Below are positions 1 to 9,100 of a stretch of DNA of 29,923 nt, in pieces. This DNA is from Bacillota bacterium (GTDB lineage: Bacteria; Bacillota; Clostridia; Acetivibrionales; DTU013): NCBI GenBank assembly GCA_023411715.1, contig JAEYOM010000008.1, positions 1 through 29,923 of the forward strand, read 5' to 3'. The notes beneath the pieces are model-generated. The model searched no databases, was not told where the DNA came from, and saw only the letters and a program-made list of their open reading frames with translations. Made by a program: the position numbers and the translations under genes. Position 1 is the first letter of the stretch; each line of letters begins with the position of its first letter.

Positions 1-142
1 TCAGATATCCTTCCGACGGGTCGTCGTACTTGCTGAGCCTTGCTATAACGTGTTCGTTCTTTGTAATGAACACATCTTCTTCCAGGCATTTCTTCAGATA
101 CCTGCCAAAGTTGTTTTTCATATCGGTTGCAGTTACTTTCAA
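1..142 (-). CDS. Phd/YefM-family type II antitoxin, N-terminal part (runs off left edge)
   Basis: Reading the minus strand from a TTG codon at 142, 47 codons stay open to the window edge. The predicted start is MKVTATDMKNNFGRYLKKCL, followed by a segment containing EDVFITKNEHVIARLSKYDD. This matches the N-terminal DNA-binding half of Phd/YefM antitoxins, in which a K-N-N-F-G-x-Y-L helix is followed by a short beta hairpin ending in a hydrophobic 'VIARL'. A GGGAGG ribosome binding site lies 8 bases upstream and supports the TTG start. Antitoxins of this family bind a toxin (often RelE/Doc-like) through the C-terminal half and repress their own promoter through the N-terminal half. The toxin-binding half and any toxin gene are outside the window. 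The family call is fairly sure; the partner is unknown. Confidence 0.75.
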   Translation of the reverse strand, partial: MKVTATDMKNNFGRYLKKCLEEDVFITKNEHVIARLSKYDDPSEGYL

Positions 143-178
143 CTGGAACACCTCCCAAAACCTTCAAATAATAGCTAT

Positions 179-207
179 ATTATAAATGTATTTTGTCTAT
201 TTGTAAA
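179..207 (-). promoter_or_regulatory. Sigma-A promoter of the antitoxin gene
   Basis: On the minus strand a TTTACA -35 box (202-207) and a perfect TATAAT -10 box (179-184) are separated by exactly 17 bases. They sit about 40 bases upstream of the TTG start of the Phd-like gene. Confidence 0.7.
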
Positions 208-211
208 TACA
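187..211. promoter_or_regulatory. Inverted repeat overlapping the antitoxin promoter, candidate autoregulatory operator
   Basis: TGTATTT (187-193) and AAATACA (205-211) form perfect 7-base inverted arms that cover the -35 box and most of the spacer of the antitoxin promoter. Phd/YefM antitoxins repress their own operons by binding palindromes placed like this. The operator role is inferred from position and symmetry only. Confidence 0.5.
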
Positions 212-326
212 ATTATGTCCATTTCGATGCGTTATATCAGCTATTTATTATAGACCCAAACGATGAAACAAAAGGACCGTCCGAAACCACTGAAAAACAG
301 TACCTATGATTCCGTGCCTGCCTGTG

Positions 327-1622
327 TTACGGTTGTCCCCCTTCAAAAAGCGGAATACAAGCCACCAGCTCAAACCGGTTTTGGCGAACGGTCGTTTCCA
401 GTGTGCCGCCGCAGCGCACAGCAATCTCCCGCATCCCGCGGATGCCGAATCCATGTTTTTCGGTGTCTGCTTTGCTTGTCAGGAAGGTGCCGCTCGCCTC
501 GGTTGGCATTTCAAGGCAGCCGTTTTCCACGCGCAGCATCAGCATACCCCGATCTGCCCGTGCCCGCACGGTGATTTTTTTGTCTGGCGCGTCCCTGCCC
601 GCTTCGATGGCGTTATCCAGTGCGTTGCCCAGCAGTGCACAAAGGTCAGTATCCGCAATGGGAAGCGCCTGCGGCAGCACAACCAAAACATCCTGCAGCA
701 GACCGCAGCGCCCCATCTCCTCCAGCTTACAGGTCAGCACCACGTTGGCCAGCTCGTTTTCGCAGATTCGCTTTGTTCCGTGCAGCGCAGGGGAGGCGGT
801 CAACTCCGCCAGATAGTTCTGTGCCTGCATGGTTTCGCCGCGCTCCAGCCATCCCTGGACCGCACTCAGATGGTTGCGGAGGTCGTGGCGGAGGGTTCGT
901 ACCTGCGTTTCCCTGCTCTGCAAGCCCTCGTAGTAGAGCTCCCGCATTCGGGCAAGCTGGGCGGCCTGTTCCAGTTCCTCATGTCGTGATAAAACCGCCA
1001 TTGCCACAAGCAATGCCAGCGCCGAAAGAAACACGAATGGCAGTACGGTATAGGCGATTCGGTATTGCCCCACATCCATCTGATCACGACCGAAGCTGTT
1101 CCACAGTGAAAAGGATAGTACCATAATGAGCGGAGCGAGACTTAACAAGGCGCACAGCCCCCAAAGCCGCACCGGCAGTTCCAGCGCATTTCCTTCTGGA
1201 TTTAGCTTGCGGGACAAAAGGTATACCATAGTCGCCGCCAGCATCTTCAAGACAGAGCTTATAATCGTCGGCCAGTCCCCTTGGCCCATAGGCAGAATAT
1301 CGCGAGCAGTATCAAGGATCATTCCCATCCCAGTCATGAGCAGGTAAAATACTATCCCCACCATTGCCCGCGCTGTACGTTTTCCCTGGTAGAACAGCAA
1401 AAACATACCTATAAATGCCAGCAGAAAAAACAATAGGTTTTCATCACCGATCCACATTGGACCAATCAACCCTGTCCAAAACAGAAACAGCCGCACGAGA
1501 TAGATCAGTTTTCCAGGCCTCTCCCGCAAAAAACACCGCGAAGCGCGGTCCAAAAGCCATGCCCCCACCAGCGAAGCTGGGTAGGTCAAAAACGAAAGAA
1601 GCAATACTGCAATATGTCTCAC
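327..1622 (-). CDS. GHKL-family sensor histidine kinase
   Basis: A membrane sensor kinase that should phosphorylate the LytTR regulator encoded just upstream. Residues 1-215 contain about six hydrophobic helices, and a short coiled segment leads into the kinase core. The phospho-acceptor box LRHDLRNH is at about residue 246, the N box LGNALDNAIEA near 331-341, and the G box GFGIRGM near 391-397. This AgrC/VirS-like arrangement is typical of kinases paired with LytTR regulators. The frame is open from a GTG at 1631, but GAGG at 1634-1631 is best spaced (8 bases) for the GTG at 1622, so that start is used; GTG 1625 is also possible. It follows the regulator's TGA after about 10 bases, so the two genes form one operon. 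The signal sensed is unknown; the ABC transporter next door suggests a peptide or antibiotic. Confidence 0.88.
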   Translation of the reverse strand: MRHIAVLLLSFLTYPASLVGAWLLDRASRCFLRERPGKLIYLVRLFLFWTGLIGPMWIGDENLLFFLLAFIGMFLLFYQGKRTARAMVGIVFYLLMTGMGMILDTARDILPMGQGDWPTIISSVLKMLAATMVYLLSRKLNPEGNALELPVRLWGLCALLSLAPLIMVLSFSLWNSFGRDQMDVGQYRIAYTVLPFVFLSALALLVAMAVLSRHEELEQAAQLARMRELYYEGLQSRETQVRTLRHDLRNHLSAVQGWLERGETMQAQNYLAELTASPALHGTKRICENELANVVLTCKLEEMGRCGLLQDVLVVLPQALPIADTDLCALLGNALDNAIEAGRDAPDKKITVRARADRGMLMLRVENGCLEMPTEASGTFLTSKADTEKHGFGIRGMREIAVRCGGTLETTVRQNRFELVACIPLFEGGQP

Positions 1623-1632
1623 CACAATCACC

Positions 1633-2346
1633 TCATTCCAGCAGCGCGCGAGTCAGCGCAGCCATAGCCGCATTCTGATAGGAACGACTGATAGGCAGCA
1701 CAACGCCGCCTTGCAGTGTCACCTCACTGCTGTCCACACGCTTCACAGCGGGAGCATAAACAAGATAGCGCTGATGAATACGGACAAAGCTATCGTCCAC
1801 AAGCTCCTGCTCCACCTCATCCAGTTTTCCGTAAAAAGTGTAGGTACGCTCGTCTGTTATGCACTGAATCTGGCGCTTGTCCGAGAGAAAATACATGATT
1901 TTTGTTCGAGGAATTCGGTAAAAGCTATCTCCGTTCCGGCAAACGAATACCTCATTTGCGTTGCGGTAATGGGCGGACAGCGCACGGGTCAGAATATCGT
2001 CCAGCTGAGTTTCCTTCGCCGGCTTGAGCAGGTATCCCAGCGCTCTCACGGCATAACCGTCATAGACATAATCCGCGTATCCGGTGACGAATACAAGCTG
2101 TAGCTCAGCGTCCGTTTCGCGCAGTTTGCGGGCGGTATCCATGCCGTTGAGCGTCTGCATTTCGATATCTAAAAATACCAAGTCCAGCTCGCCCTGATGT
2201 TTTTCCATCCAGCCAAGGATACCTATGCCGGAGGAAAATTCATAGATTTGACTTTGTATTTCTCGTTTTCCCAGTAGACGCTCCAACGCCCAGCGCAGCG
2301 CCAAGCGAGCCTCACTTTGATCGTCGCAGATCCCAATTTGCAGCAT
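1633..2346 (-). CDS. LytTR-family response regulator
   Basis: A two-component response regulator of 237 aa. The receiver domain (residues 1-120) has the acidic pair D8-D9, the phospho-acceptor D60 in VFLDIEM, the conserved T in FVTGYADY and a lysine in LLKPAKE. The LytTR DNA-binding domain follows (about 130-235), with the typical 'FVRIHQRYLVY' and 'PISRSYQ' segments. The ATG is preceded by a GGGGGTGG ribosome binding site. The gene heads an operon with the GHKL kinase and is divergent from a BceAB-like ABC transporter. The likely target is the 9-12-9 direct repeat at 2446-2475 in the shared intergenic region, which would couple transporter expression to the sensed signal. That target is inferred from spacing and position. 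Confidence 0.92.
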   Translation of the reverse strand: MLQIGICDDQSEARLALRWALERLLGKREIQSQIYEFSSGIGILGWMEKHQGELDLVFLDIEMQTLNGMDTARKLRETDAELQLVFVTGYADYVYDGYAVRALGYLLKPAKETQLDDILTRALSAHYRNANEVFVCRNGDSFYRIPRTKIMYFLSDKRQIQCITDERTYTFYGKLDEVEQELVDDSFVRIHQRYLVYAPAVKRVDSSEVTLQGGVVLPISRSYQNAAMAALTRALLE

Positions 2347-2369
2347 AGTTCCACCCCCTTCCCAAAGCT

Positions 2370-2397
2370 ATTGTATCACGGTGGCGCATATCAGCAA
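2370..2397 (-). promoter_or_regulatory. Promoter of the LytTR-kinase operon
   Basis: The minus strand shows an extended -10 element TGATACAAT (TACAAT box at 2370-2375) and a weak -35 box TTGCTG (2392-2397) with 16-base spacing, just upstream of the regulator's ribosome binding site. Confidence 0.5.
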
Positions 2398-2445
2398 AAC
2401 CAAACTTGTCAATCAAACCGTCAAACTTTACACTACCCCGCAAAA

Positions 2446-2475
2446 AATGACATCAAGGCTGTCAACAATGACATT
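2446..2475. promoter_or_regulatory. 9-12-9 direct repeat, candidate LytTR-binding site
   Basis: AATGACATC (2446-2454) and AATGACATT (2467-2475) are near-identical 9-base direct repeats separated by 12 bases, which is the established geometry of LytTR operators (two 9-base half sites 12-13 bases apart). They lie directly upstream of a weak possible promoter (TTGCTT 2481-2486, TACCAT 2504-2509) of the ABC transporter. GTCAA is also repeated nearby at 2408, 2420 and 2461. Binding by the adjacent regulator is inferred. Confidence 0.55.
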
Positions 2476-2537
2476 GGCGTTTGCTTGTAGCTTTTTTCTG
2501 CAATACCATGAAAGCAACAAAGAAAGGAGCGATACTT

Positions 2538-3290
2538 ATGTTACAGGTTTCTGATCTTCATAAATCCTATCAGGTAGGGAAAGCAAAACACGAGGTGCTC
2601 AAAGGTGTTTCACTGGAGGTGGATAAGGGCGAATTTGTTGCCGTCATGGGGCCGTCCGGCTCCGGCAAGACAACACTGCTCAATTGTATCTCCTGCTATA
2701 TCCCGTCCGATGCCGGAAAGATCCTGCTGGGTGATACCGGCTTGGCCTCGCTCAACGAAGCAGCAATCGCCAAGGTGCGCAATGAGAAGCTGGGCTTTGT
2801 CTTTCAGGATTTCCTCTTGCTGGACGGCCTGACGGTACGGGACAACATTATGCTGCCGCGCATCATCGGCGGGCAGGTCAGCGCAGAGATGGAACGAGCC
2901 GCCGACCGTTTGTGTGAAGTGTTCGGCATTGCACACATCAAGAACAAATATCCGGCGGATATTTCTGGCGGCGAGAAACAGCGCACCGCTGTGGCACGGG
3001 CGCTCATCAATTCACCGGCGTTAATTTTGGCCGATGAGCCAACCGGAAATTTGGATTCCAAATCCTCCCGGGCGGTGATTGATTCGTTTTTGCAGGCAAA
3101 GCAGGAATTGGGCGCAACCATTTTCATGGTGACCCATGATTCCTTTGCAGCATCCTTCTGCGACAGAGTCATCATTTTACAAGATGGCACCGTGCGCCGC
3201 ACCCTCACACATGGCAAGTCGGAGCGGCGGGCATTTCAGGATGAGCTGCTTCAGGTCATCCGCGACATGAGCGAGGTGATTGGGCAATGA
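2538..3290 (+). CDS. ABC transporter ATP-binding protein, BceA/MacB-like
   Basis: The cytoplasmic ATPase of an exporter or detoxification-type ABC transporter, 250 aa. It has the Walker A motif GPSGSGKTT (38-46), Q-loop glutamine (about 90), signature SGGEK (143-147), Walker B LILADE (162-167) and switch histidine (200). The frame is open back to 2481, but an AAAGGAG ribosome binding site 8 bases before the ATG at 2538 fixes that start, which also matches the usual N-terminus of the family. The stop overlaps the permease start as ATGA, showing translational coupling. The partner permease is of the FtsX/BceB type, so the pair probably protects against or transports a peptide-like compound. The substrate is not readable from the sequence. 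Confidence 0.93.
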   Translation: MLQVSDLHKSYQVGKAKHEVLKGVSLEVDKGEFVAVMGPSGSGKTTLLNCISCYIPSDAGKILLGDTGLASLNEAAIAKVRNEKLGFVFQDFLLLDGLTVRDNIMLPRIIGGQVSAEMERAADRLCEVFGIAHIKNKYPADISGGEKQRTAVARALINSPALILADEPTGNLDSKSSRAVIDSFLQAKQELGATIFMVTHDSFAASFCDRVIILQDGTVRRTLTHGKSERRAFQDELLQVIRDMSEVIGQ

Positions 3291-5416
3291 GCAGCCTTTC
3301 AGATGTTTTCTCTGCACTTCGCAAAAAGAGCAGAAGTCAATATGCGCTGCTGTTCGGCTGCCTGTTCTTTTCGGTGCTGCTGATTACCGCCTACTGCCTG
3401 ATGATGCGCTCGCCTACGGTCTTAAATGTGCTGCCGGTGGGCGGCGATTCCCGCAAGCAGGTGATGATGATTTTTGTGCTGGCCGTCGTCGGCTGCGGCG
3501 CGTTTACGCTCTATGCCACGGGGCTTTTTTTCCGGCACAAATCCAGAGAATCCGGCGTCTTTTTGGCGTTAGGTGCCTCCAAAAGCGAGATTGCCCGGCA
3601 GCTGCGGCGAGAGGCTGGCGTGATCGCCGCCCTTGCCTGCGCTCTGGGTATGGCACTCGGCACGCCGCTTGCATGGCTCGTCTGGAGCATCTTCCGCCTG
3701 ACGCTCATCGACACGCCGGAGATGACGCTACTGTTTGATTTCCGCGCTTATTCCATTCCCGCAGTATTTTCAGTCTTTGTCATCACCGCAATGCTGTGGA
3801 TGCTTGTCCGCTTTCTCGGGCGGGTAAATATTCTGGATATTGTCAGCGAGGAGCACCGGGCGGAGCCGATTCGTGCGGTGCCGCACTGGTTTGGATTTGC
3901 GGGAATCGGACTCGTCGTCGCCGGCGCACTGCTGGGTTATTTCGTGCCCAGCTTCTGTGTGCTGGTGCTGCATTGGTACGCCCCGGAGGGGCTGACGGCT
4001 GTTTTTTATCTGCCTGCCCTGATCGGCCTTTATATGCTGCTGCTTCACACAGTGGTCAATGGCTGGCGGCGGGGCAAAAGCCGGTATCCGCACCTTATTG
4101 CAACCGGGATGATGCAGTTTCAGGGGCGGCAGACAGTGCGCAATATGTTGGTAGTTACGGTGCTGGTTGCCGGCGCATATTTTGCAGCTTTCTATGCGCC
4201 CATGCTCGCCACTTCCGCCCAGCTGAGTGTGGCAGGACGGACGGTGGATTATGCGTTTTTCTACCCGGTGGGCAAAGCAATGCCAACCCAGTCAGAAATT
4301 GAGGAACTGGCAGCACAAAATGCTGTGGCCGTGAAGGACTATGTGTGTCAGCCTACCGCCACACTGGCTGTGGATGGTGATGACCATATTGAGACCTCCG
4401 GCAGTTTTGGCACAACCTATACCAATAAGTATGAACCGATGCTGGAAAGCGGACGCTTTTTCTCCGAAACCGCATGGAATGCCCTGACTGGGAACAGTCT
4501 TGATCTTGCGCCTGGGACAGTCGCAGGCGTCTTTAATACAGAGGGTTACGGCGGAGGGATTTTCGGCAATGACATCTCGCTGATCACCAATCCAGTGACG
4601 GGGCAGACGCTCTCTGTTCAACCGAGCGATATCATTTTGAAAAACGATGTTCTCTTTTCCTGCCGTGTGCTGGACGACGGCGATTACGCCGCCATCACGC
4701 AGGGCCTGACCGATGATTGGCGCGAGCAGCAGGTGCTGTTCAATGTGGAAAACGACAGTTATCCCTTTGCCAAAGCACTGTTTTATCGAATCGTGGCCCG
4801 GTCGGACAGCGACATGGCAGTTATCAGTGCCTATGACCGCGTGACTCGGGATGTGTATCACGCTCGTGGCGAGGATTACTTTGACCCAGAAAATGCTGAA
4901 AAATACGGTATTCCTGTCATTGATTATACACAGCCAGACAGCACGGAATTTCGGCAGAACTGGATGTATATGCCGCTGTTCCGTATTTTAGATCAAGCCG
5001 ATTTTGCCACAAATATGGCGGTGTTTTTGCTGCTGTTTATCTTTGTAGCCATACTTTGTTTTGCCGCCGTTGGCGTAATTCTGTTCACCCGCAGTATGAC
5101 CCTTGCCATGACGAACGCATGGGTCTATGAGGATCTGCGAAAGCTGGGTGCTTCCAACCAGTACCTCCGCAAAACGGCGCAAGGACAAATCTCCCGGGTC
5201 TTCAAAGCGCCGATTATTACCGGAACACTGCTGATTCTGGCCTTTTACATCCTGATCCTATATGGCAACGGCGAAGGAGCCATTACCTCATCTGAATGGG
5301 CGGGTCTTGGCAGCTGTCTCATCGTCGTAGCAGCAGTCTCCTTGTTGTTGTACTGTCTGTACCGCTTTACGCTGTACAGCAGCTGCAAACTGCTGGGCAT
5401 CGAAAAAAGCCACTGA
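3287..5416 (+). CDS. FtsX-family ABC transporter permease with BceB-like topology
   Basis: A 709-aa membrane protein. Hydrophobicity by eye gives ten membrane segments: one near residues 18-40, three between 58 and 170, two between 195 and 255, one near 285-303, and three after 570. A large extracellular domain (about 305-570) lies between segments 7 and 8. This is the layout of BceB/VraE-type permeases, which recognise peptide antibiotics or their lipid II-type targets through the extracellular domain. The gene overlaps the ATPase by 4 bases. Classical BceAB modules are controlled by OmpR-type BceRS systems; here the neighbour is GHKL/LytTR, so the family call is firm but antimicrobial-peptide resistance is only inferred. 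A strong hairpin follows the gene. Confidence 0.87.
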   Translation: MSSLSDVFSALRKKSRSQYALLFGCLFFSVLLITAYCLMMRSPTVLNVLPVGGDSRKQVMMIFVLAVVGCGAFTLYATGLFFRHKSRESGVFLALGASKSEIARQLRREAGVIAALACALGMALGTPLAWLVWSIFRLTLIDTPEMTLLFDFRAYSIPAVFSVFVITAMLWMLVRFLGRVNILDIVSEEHRAEPIRAVPHWFGFAGIGLVVAGALLGYFVPSFCVLVLHWYAPEGLTAVFYLPALIGLYMLLLHTVVNGWRRGKSRYPHLIATGMMQFQGRQTVRNMLVVTVLVAGAYFAAFYAPMLATSAQLSVAGRTVDYAFFYPVGKAMPTQSEIEELAAQNAVAVKDYVCQPTATLAVDGDDHIETSGSFGTTYTNKYEPMLESGRFFSETAWNALTGNSLDLAPGTVAGVFNTEGYGGGIFGNDISLITNPVTGQTLSVQPSDIILKNDVLFSCRVLDDGDYAAITQGLTDDWREQQVLFNVENDSYPFAKALFYRIVARSDSDMAVISAYDRVTRDVYHARGEDYFDPENAEKYGIPVIDYTQPDSTEFRQNWMYMPLFRILDQADFATNMAVFLLLFIFVAILCFAAVGVILFTRSMTLAMTNAWVYEDLRKLGASNQYLRKTAQGQISRVFKAPIITGTLLILAFYILILYGNGEGAITSSEWAGLGSCLIVVAAVSLLLYCLYRFTLYSSCKLLGIEKSH

Positions 5417-5446
5417 AGCATGCCTATGTATTCTTTACGCACAATA

Positions 5447-5482
5447 CATCAAGGCCGCACGGGAAACCGTGCGGCCTTGATG
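5447..5482 (+). terminator. Strong GAAA-loop hairpin ending the ABC transporter operon
   Basis: A perfect 16-bp stem (arms 5447-5462 and 5467-5482) is closed by a GAAA tetraloop, 30 bases past the permease stop. No run of T follows, so it may act as a terminator or as a 3'-end stabiliser. Confidence 0.65.
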
Positions 5483-5561
5483 CTCTCTCAATCGGTATTT
5501 AATTTCAAGACGTTCTTATGCGGAGTCACACTTGAGTGCCTCTGATTTTTGACGAACAAAT

Positions 5562-5582
5562 AAAAAACCCGGTATCACCGGG
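5562..5582 (-). terminator. Rho-independent terminator of the 130-aa gene
   Basis: On the minus strand a CCCGG/CCGGG stem with a 5-base loop is followed immediately by TTTTTT. It lies 15 bases downstream of the stop codon at 5598. Confidence 0.85.
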
Positions 5583-5597
5583 CTCATGCATCTGGAC

Positions 5598-5990
5598 CTA
5601 TTTTTGTTTGACCTTCTTATCGAGGGCCTTACCCAGACTATACCATGAGTCCCGTAATTTGAATCTAAGTTCTTCGTCGACCGTACGTTCAATAATGTCA
5701 TTGAGGCTGCGTCTCATCTGAATATACTCTATCATTACGAATTCGTCCTTCAGAAGGATCTCCTCCATGCCTTCTATCCAGCTTATAATGTGTTCCTTAC
5801 CGATAAAATCCTTCTCAGGCAGCTTTTTACGCAGGTGTGCAACTACCAGCTTCACTGCCTTGCGCTTTACATCGTTATCAGTCTGCACTTTTTTAACGGT
5901 TTTCTTTTCCCTGCTTACTGCAGCAACTGCCGTATCACTATTGCCTGCCGCGTTTATGGCTACTGCAGTTTTTTCTCCTTTAACCGTCAT
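5598..5990 (-). CDS. Small basic protein of unknown function
   Basis: A 130-aa protein not recognised from any family. The first 40 residues are rich in Ala, Val, Lys and Thr and look unstructured. Residues 42-130 are predicted helical, very rich in charged residues and net basic, and include the segments LVVAHLRKKLPEKDF, HIISWIEGMEEILLK and ELRFKLRDSWYSLGKAL. There is no signal peptide or membrane segment. It is a single-gene unit with a good promoter (6067-6095), a GGGGAG ribosome binding site 8 bases before the ATG, and a clear terminator. The complete expression signals argue that the gene is real. The charge pattern would fit a nucleic-acid or membrane-surface binding role, but this is a guess. 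Confidence 0.8.
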   Translation of the reverse strand: MTVKGEKTAVAINAAGNSDTAVAAVSREKKTVKKVQTDNDVKRKAVKLVVAHLRKKLPEKDFIGKEHIISWIEGMEEILLKDEFVMIEYIQMRRSLNDIIERTVDEELRFKLRDSWYSLGKALDKKVKQK

Positions 5991-6066
5991 TTTATCACTC
6001 CCCTTAAGTTAATGAACTATCGTGAAGCTTACTTATTCAGACGCTAAGCAAAAGCTGTCACTAACA

Positions 6067-6095
6067 ATTATATAATAATATGGTTATAATTGCAA
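6067..6095 (-). promoter_or_regulatory. Sigma-A promoter of the 130-aa gene
   Basis: The minus strand carries TTGCAA (6090-6095), a 17-base spacer and a perfect TATAAT (6067-6072), about 77 bases before the ATG at 5990. Confidence 0.7.
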
Positions 6096-6136
6096 ACTTT
6101 ATACCTCAAAAGCAGCTTTGTCCGTATCATATTCGA

Positions 6137-9100
6137 TCATGCCTTTTCAATCGCAACCCTGCTGCCATCGCCCTGCAGCGTTGGAGGCTGTACTATGAGC
6201 CTCCTGCCAATCCTGCTTTTAAGTTCGGGAACATGGCTGATAAGGCCAATTACACGGTCCCTGCTGCTTAACCGCTCAAGCGAATCGATTACCGTATCGA
6301 GAAGCTCCTGATCCAGTGTTCCGAAGCCTTCGTCGAGGAAAAAGAATTCCAGCGGACTTTGCCCCTTCAGCTGGAGCTGCTCGGACAGTGCAAGCGCCAG
6401 CGAAAGCGACGTCAAAAAGGTTTCTCCGCCTGACAAAGACTTGACCATACGGTGTACGCCTCCATTGGCCTGATCCCTTATTATAAAACCGGCTTCCGTA
6501 TCAAGCTCCAGCATATAACGGTGTTTGGTAATGGTACCGAGCGTCCGCGAAGCGTTCGCGGCGACATAGCGAAGCCGTTCCTCCGCGATATAATCGATAA
6601 AACTGTTATCCTTCCTCAGCTCGGCCTTCAAAAGCTTCTGTATCTGATCGTAAAGCCCTTGTTTCCGGCTTAACTCGGTATTCATCCTGCTAAGCGTCAC
6701 CCATTTTTCATGCTTGCTCTTCAAAAGCCTGTAATTATTCCGGGCAACCTCGCCGGCAGTGACGCACACCTCCCTGTATGCGGACAGCTCCTGCCATGCG
6801 CTGTCGGCTGCGTTCCATTCCTCCTCGGTCATACTGCGCGACCTGAGCTTCTTTTGAAGCATTGCCAGCTGTGCACGTATATTCAATAGCTTTTGATCGT
6901 ACTCCTCGATCTTTGCTTTAAGTTCGGCCTGTTTCTCATCCGGAATTACTGAAGCTTCCGCATCGTTTTCATCGGCGAAGCCCTTGTCCGAAAGGGCCGA
7001 TTTGAGCCTGACCTCATCATTTTTCAAGGTCTCGGAATATATGCCGTGCTGATTTTCAAGAGTAATCCTCCTGGCGCAAAGCTCATTGAAGCTTTTTTCA
7101 AGAAGCTCCATGTCCTGCCGGTACTTCCCGTCATTCTCCGTATATGACTCGAGTATTTTATCGATGCGTTCGATCCCGGTTTTTATATCGGCCGCTTCAC
7201 CCGCCAATTCCCTGAGCCTTGCAGCCTTTTCATCCTTTTGAAGGTTCAGGCCGTTCTCCTGGGTCTCTTTTCTTATCCTTTCGGAGTTCAGTAACCTCCA
7301 CTCTTCCCTTAGTCTTTCCGCATCGGACCTTTTAATTCTGACTTTTTCCTGCGTCTGTTCCATATCCGACTGAAGCTTATGTAGTTTCCGGTCATTCCCG
7401 GCAAGTCTTTCGAGTTCGGTTCCGGCATCCTTCAAATCATGCAGCCTTAAAAAATCATCGTACTTCCGGCCGGCCAGTTTCAACGTTTTCCCCGACTCGC
7501 CGATACTGCCGTCAAGCTCTGCGATATTTTCGCGGTTGCCCTTTGCTTGTGTCATTAACTCATTCTGGGACAGCCTCTTCTCCGCAATAACATTGTTGAT
7601 TTCGTCAAGGCCGCGTCTTAGTTCATCCAGTCTCTGCTCCCAGCTTTCAAGCAGCTGCCGCTTGTCCTCGTACGATTTGCCGGCCTTGTCGATCTCTGTC
7701 CTTATCTCATCGATACTCAGGCCTTTAAGCTTTTCCGGCAATTTCTGCTGTTCCTGGCCGAATTCCACGATTTTGGACTCTATCTCCTTCAGTTGCTGTT
7801 CAAGCTGATCCGACGCCGTTTTCATCCGGCCCGAAACAATCAGAGCGTTCGTTTCGGCATCCCTGTAAGCCTTTTCAGCTTCTTCAAGCTTGTGCTTTGC
7901 GTCCTGCACTACTTTATCAAACCGTTCTGTATCTTCCGCTCCCACATTTGAAGCAGGCTCAGGGTGGTGTTTCGAACCGCATACCGGACAGGGTTCGCCA
8001 TCCTTCAGCAGCTTTGAAAGAACAAATGCTGTATTCAGGCTGGATTCATTAAGCGCTTTGTCATACGATGCTCTTGCCTGTTCAACAGCCGCGGCAGCTT
8101 TCTCCTTTTCTTCATCGAGCAGTGCCGATCTCCGCTCAAGTTCCCCGACTTCCTTCTCCTGCTGTTCAGCTTTGGCCTTAAGCCTGTCCAATTCATTTTT
8201 CCTCAGCAACAGCAGGTCATATGTACCCTGTACGGAATGGATCCTGTCGCTCAGCTTCTTCAAAGCATTCTGGTCTGTGGGCTTATCATTCTCATGCCCG
8301 GCTTTTTCGTCGGACAGCTTTTTCTGAATCTCCTGATTTAAGGCAAGTTCCCCGTTTACCGATCCCAGCTTTTGTTCCAGCTCCGCTCCTGCATCGAGAA
8401 GCGCTCTTTTACGCTCCTCCATGCTTCTGAGCCCTGAAGCCAGCATATCCATTTCGTTTTTAAGCTTAACTCCGTCCTGTATCTGCCGGCGGTATTCGGG
8501 ATCCACCTTCAGCGGCTCGATTTCAAGCTTCAGCCTTTCGGCCTCCTTTTCAAGTACGCCGCATAGGACCGACGCACTTTCGAGCTCTTGCTTCTTTCCA
8601 TTTTCGTCAGTCCTCAGCTGAGCCACTTCAGTGTGTAGTGCGGAAGCCTTGCCTGAAACAGCGTCGATCTCGTCCTTAAGTACCAGCGCATCGGTAAGCC
8701 TTGCCTTCTGCCCGACCAGCCTGGGCTGTTCGAGAGCGACTTCCTTTTTGAGCTTTTCATACTCAGCCTTTATATTATCCAGGTCGCCTGATACGCCAGG
8801 AATGCTGGCCGATACTTCTGCAAGCTGCTGCGTCGTGTCTTCAAGTTTGCCTCTGGTTTTTCGTATATTCAATATGGAGTCAAGCAGGCTATTGGCTTTG
8901 ATTGCCCTTTCCAGCCCGATCCGTATTCCGTCGATGTTAGTCCCGGATGCGGTATGTTCATGCTCCAGCCTGATAAATTCGGCCTGTTCGCGTATAAGAC
9001 TCCAGACTTCTTTCGCCTCGTTGTACCTGCTCTCCGACTCCTTAGACTCCTTTTCGACCCTCGTTCTCTCACGGGCAGCCTCTTCCATAGCCTTCTGCGC

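Noticed and set aside
306..989. Long plus-strand frames opposite the histidine kinase
   Set aside because: They are shadows of the G+C-rich kinase gene, whose minus-strand frame has all expected kinase motifs.
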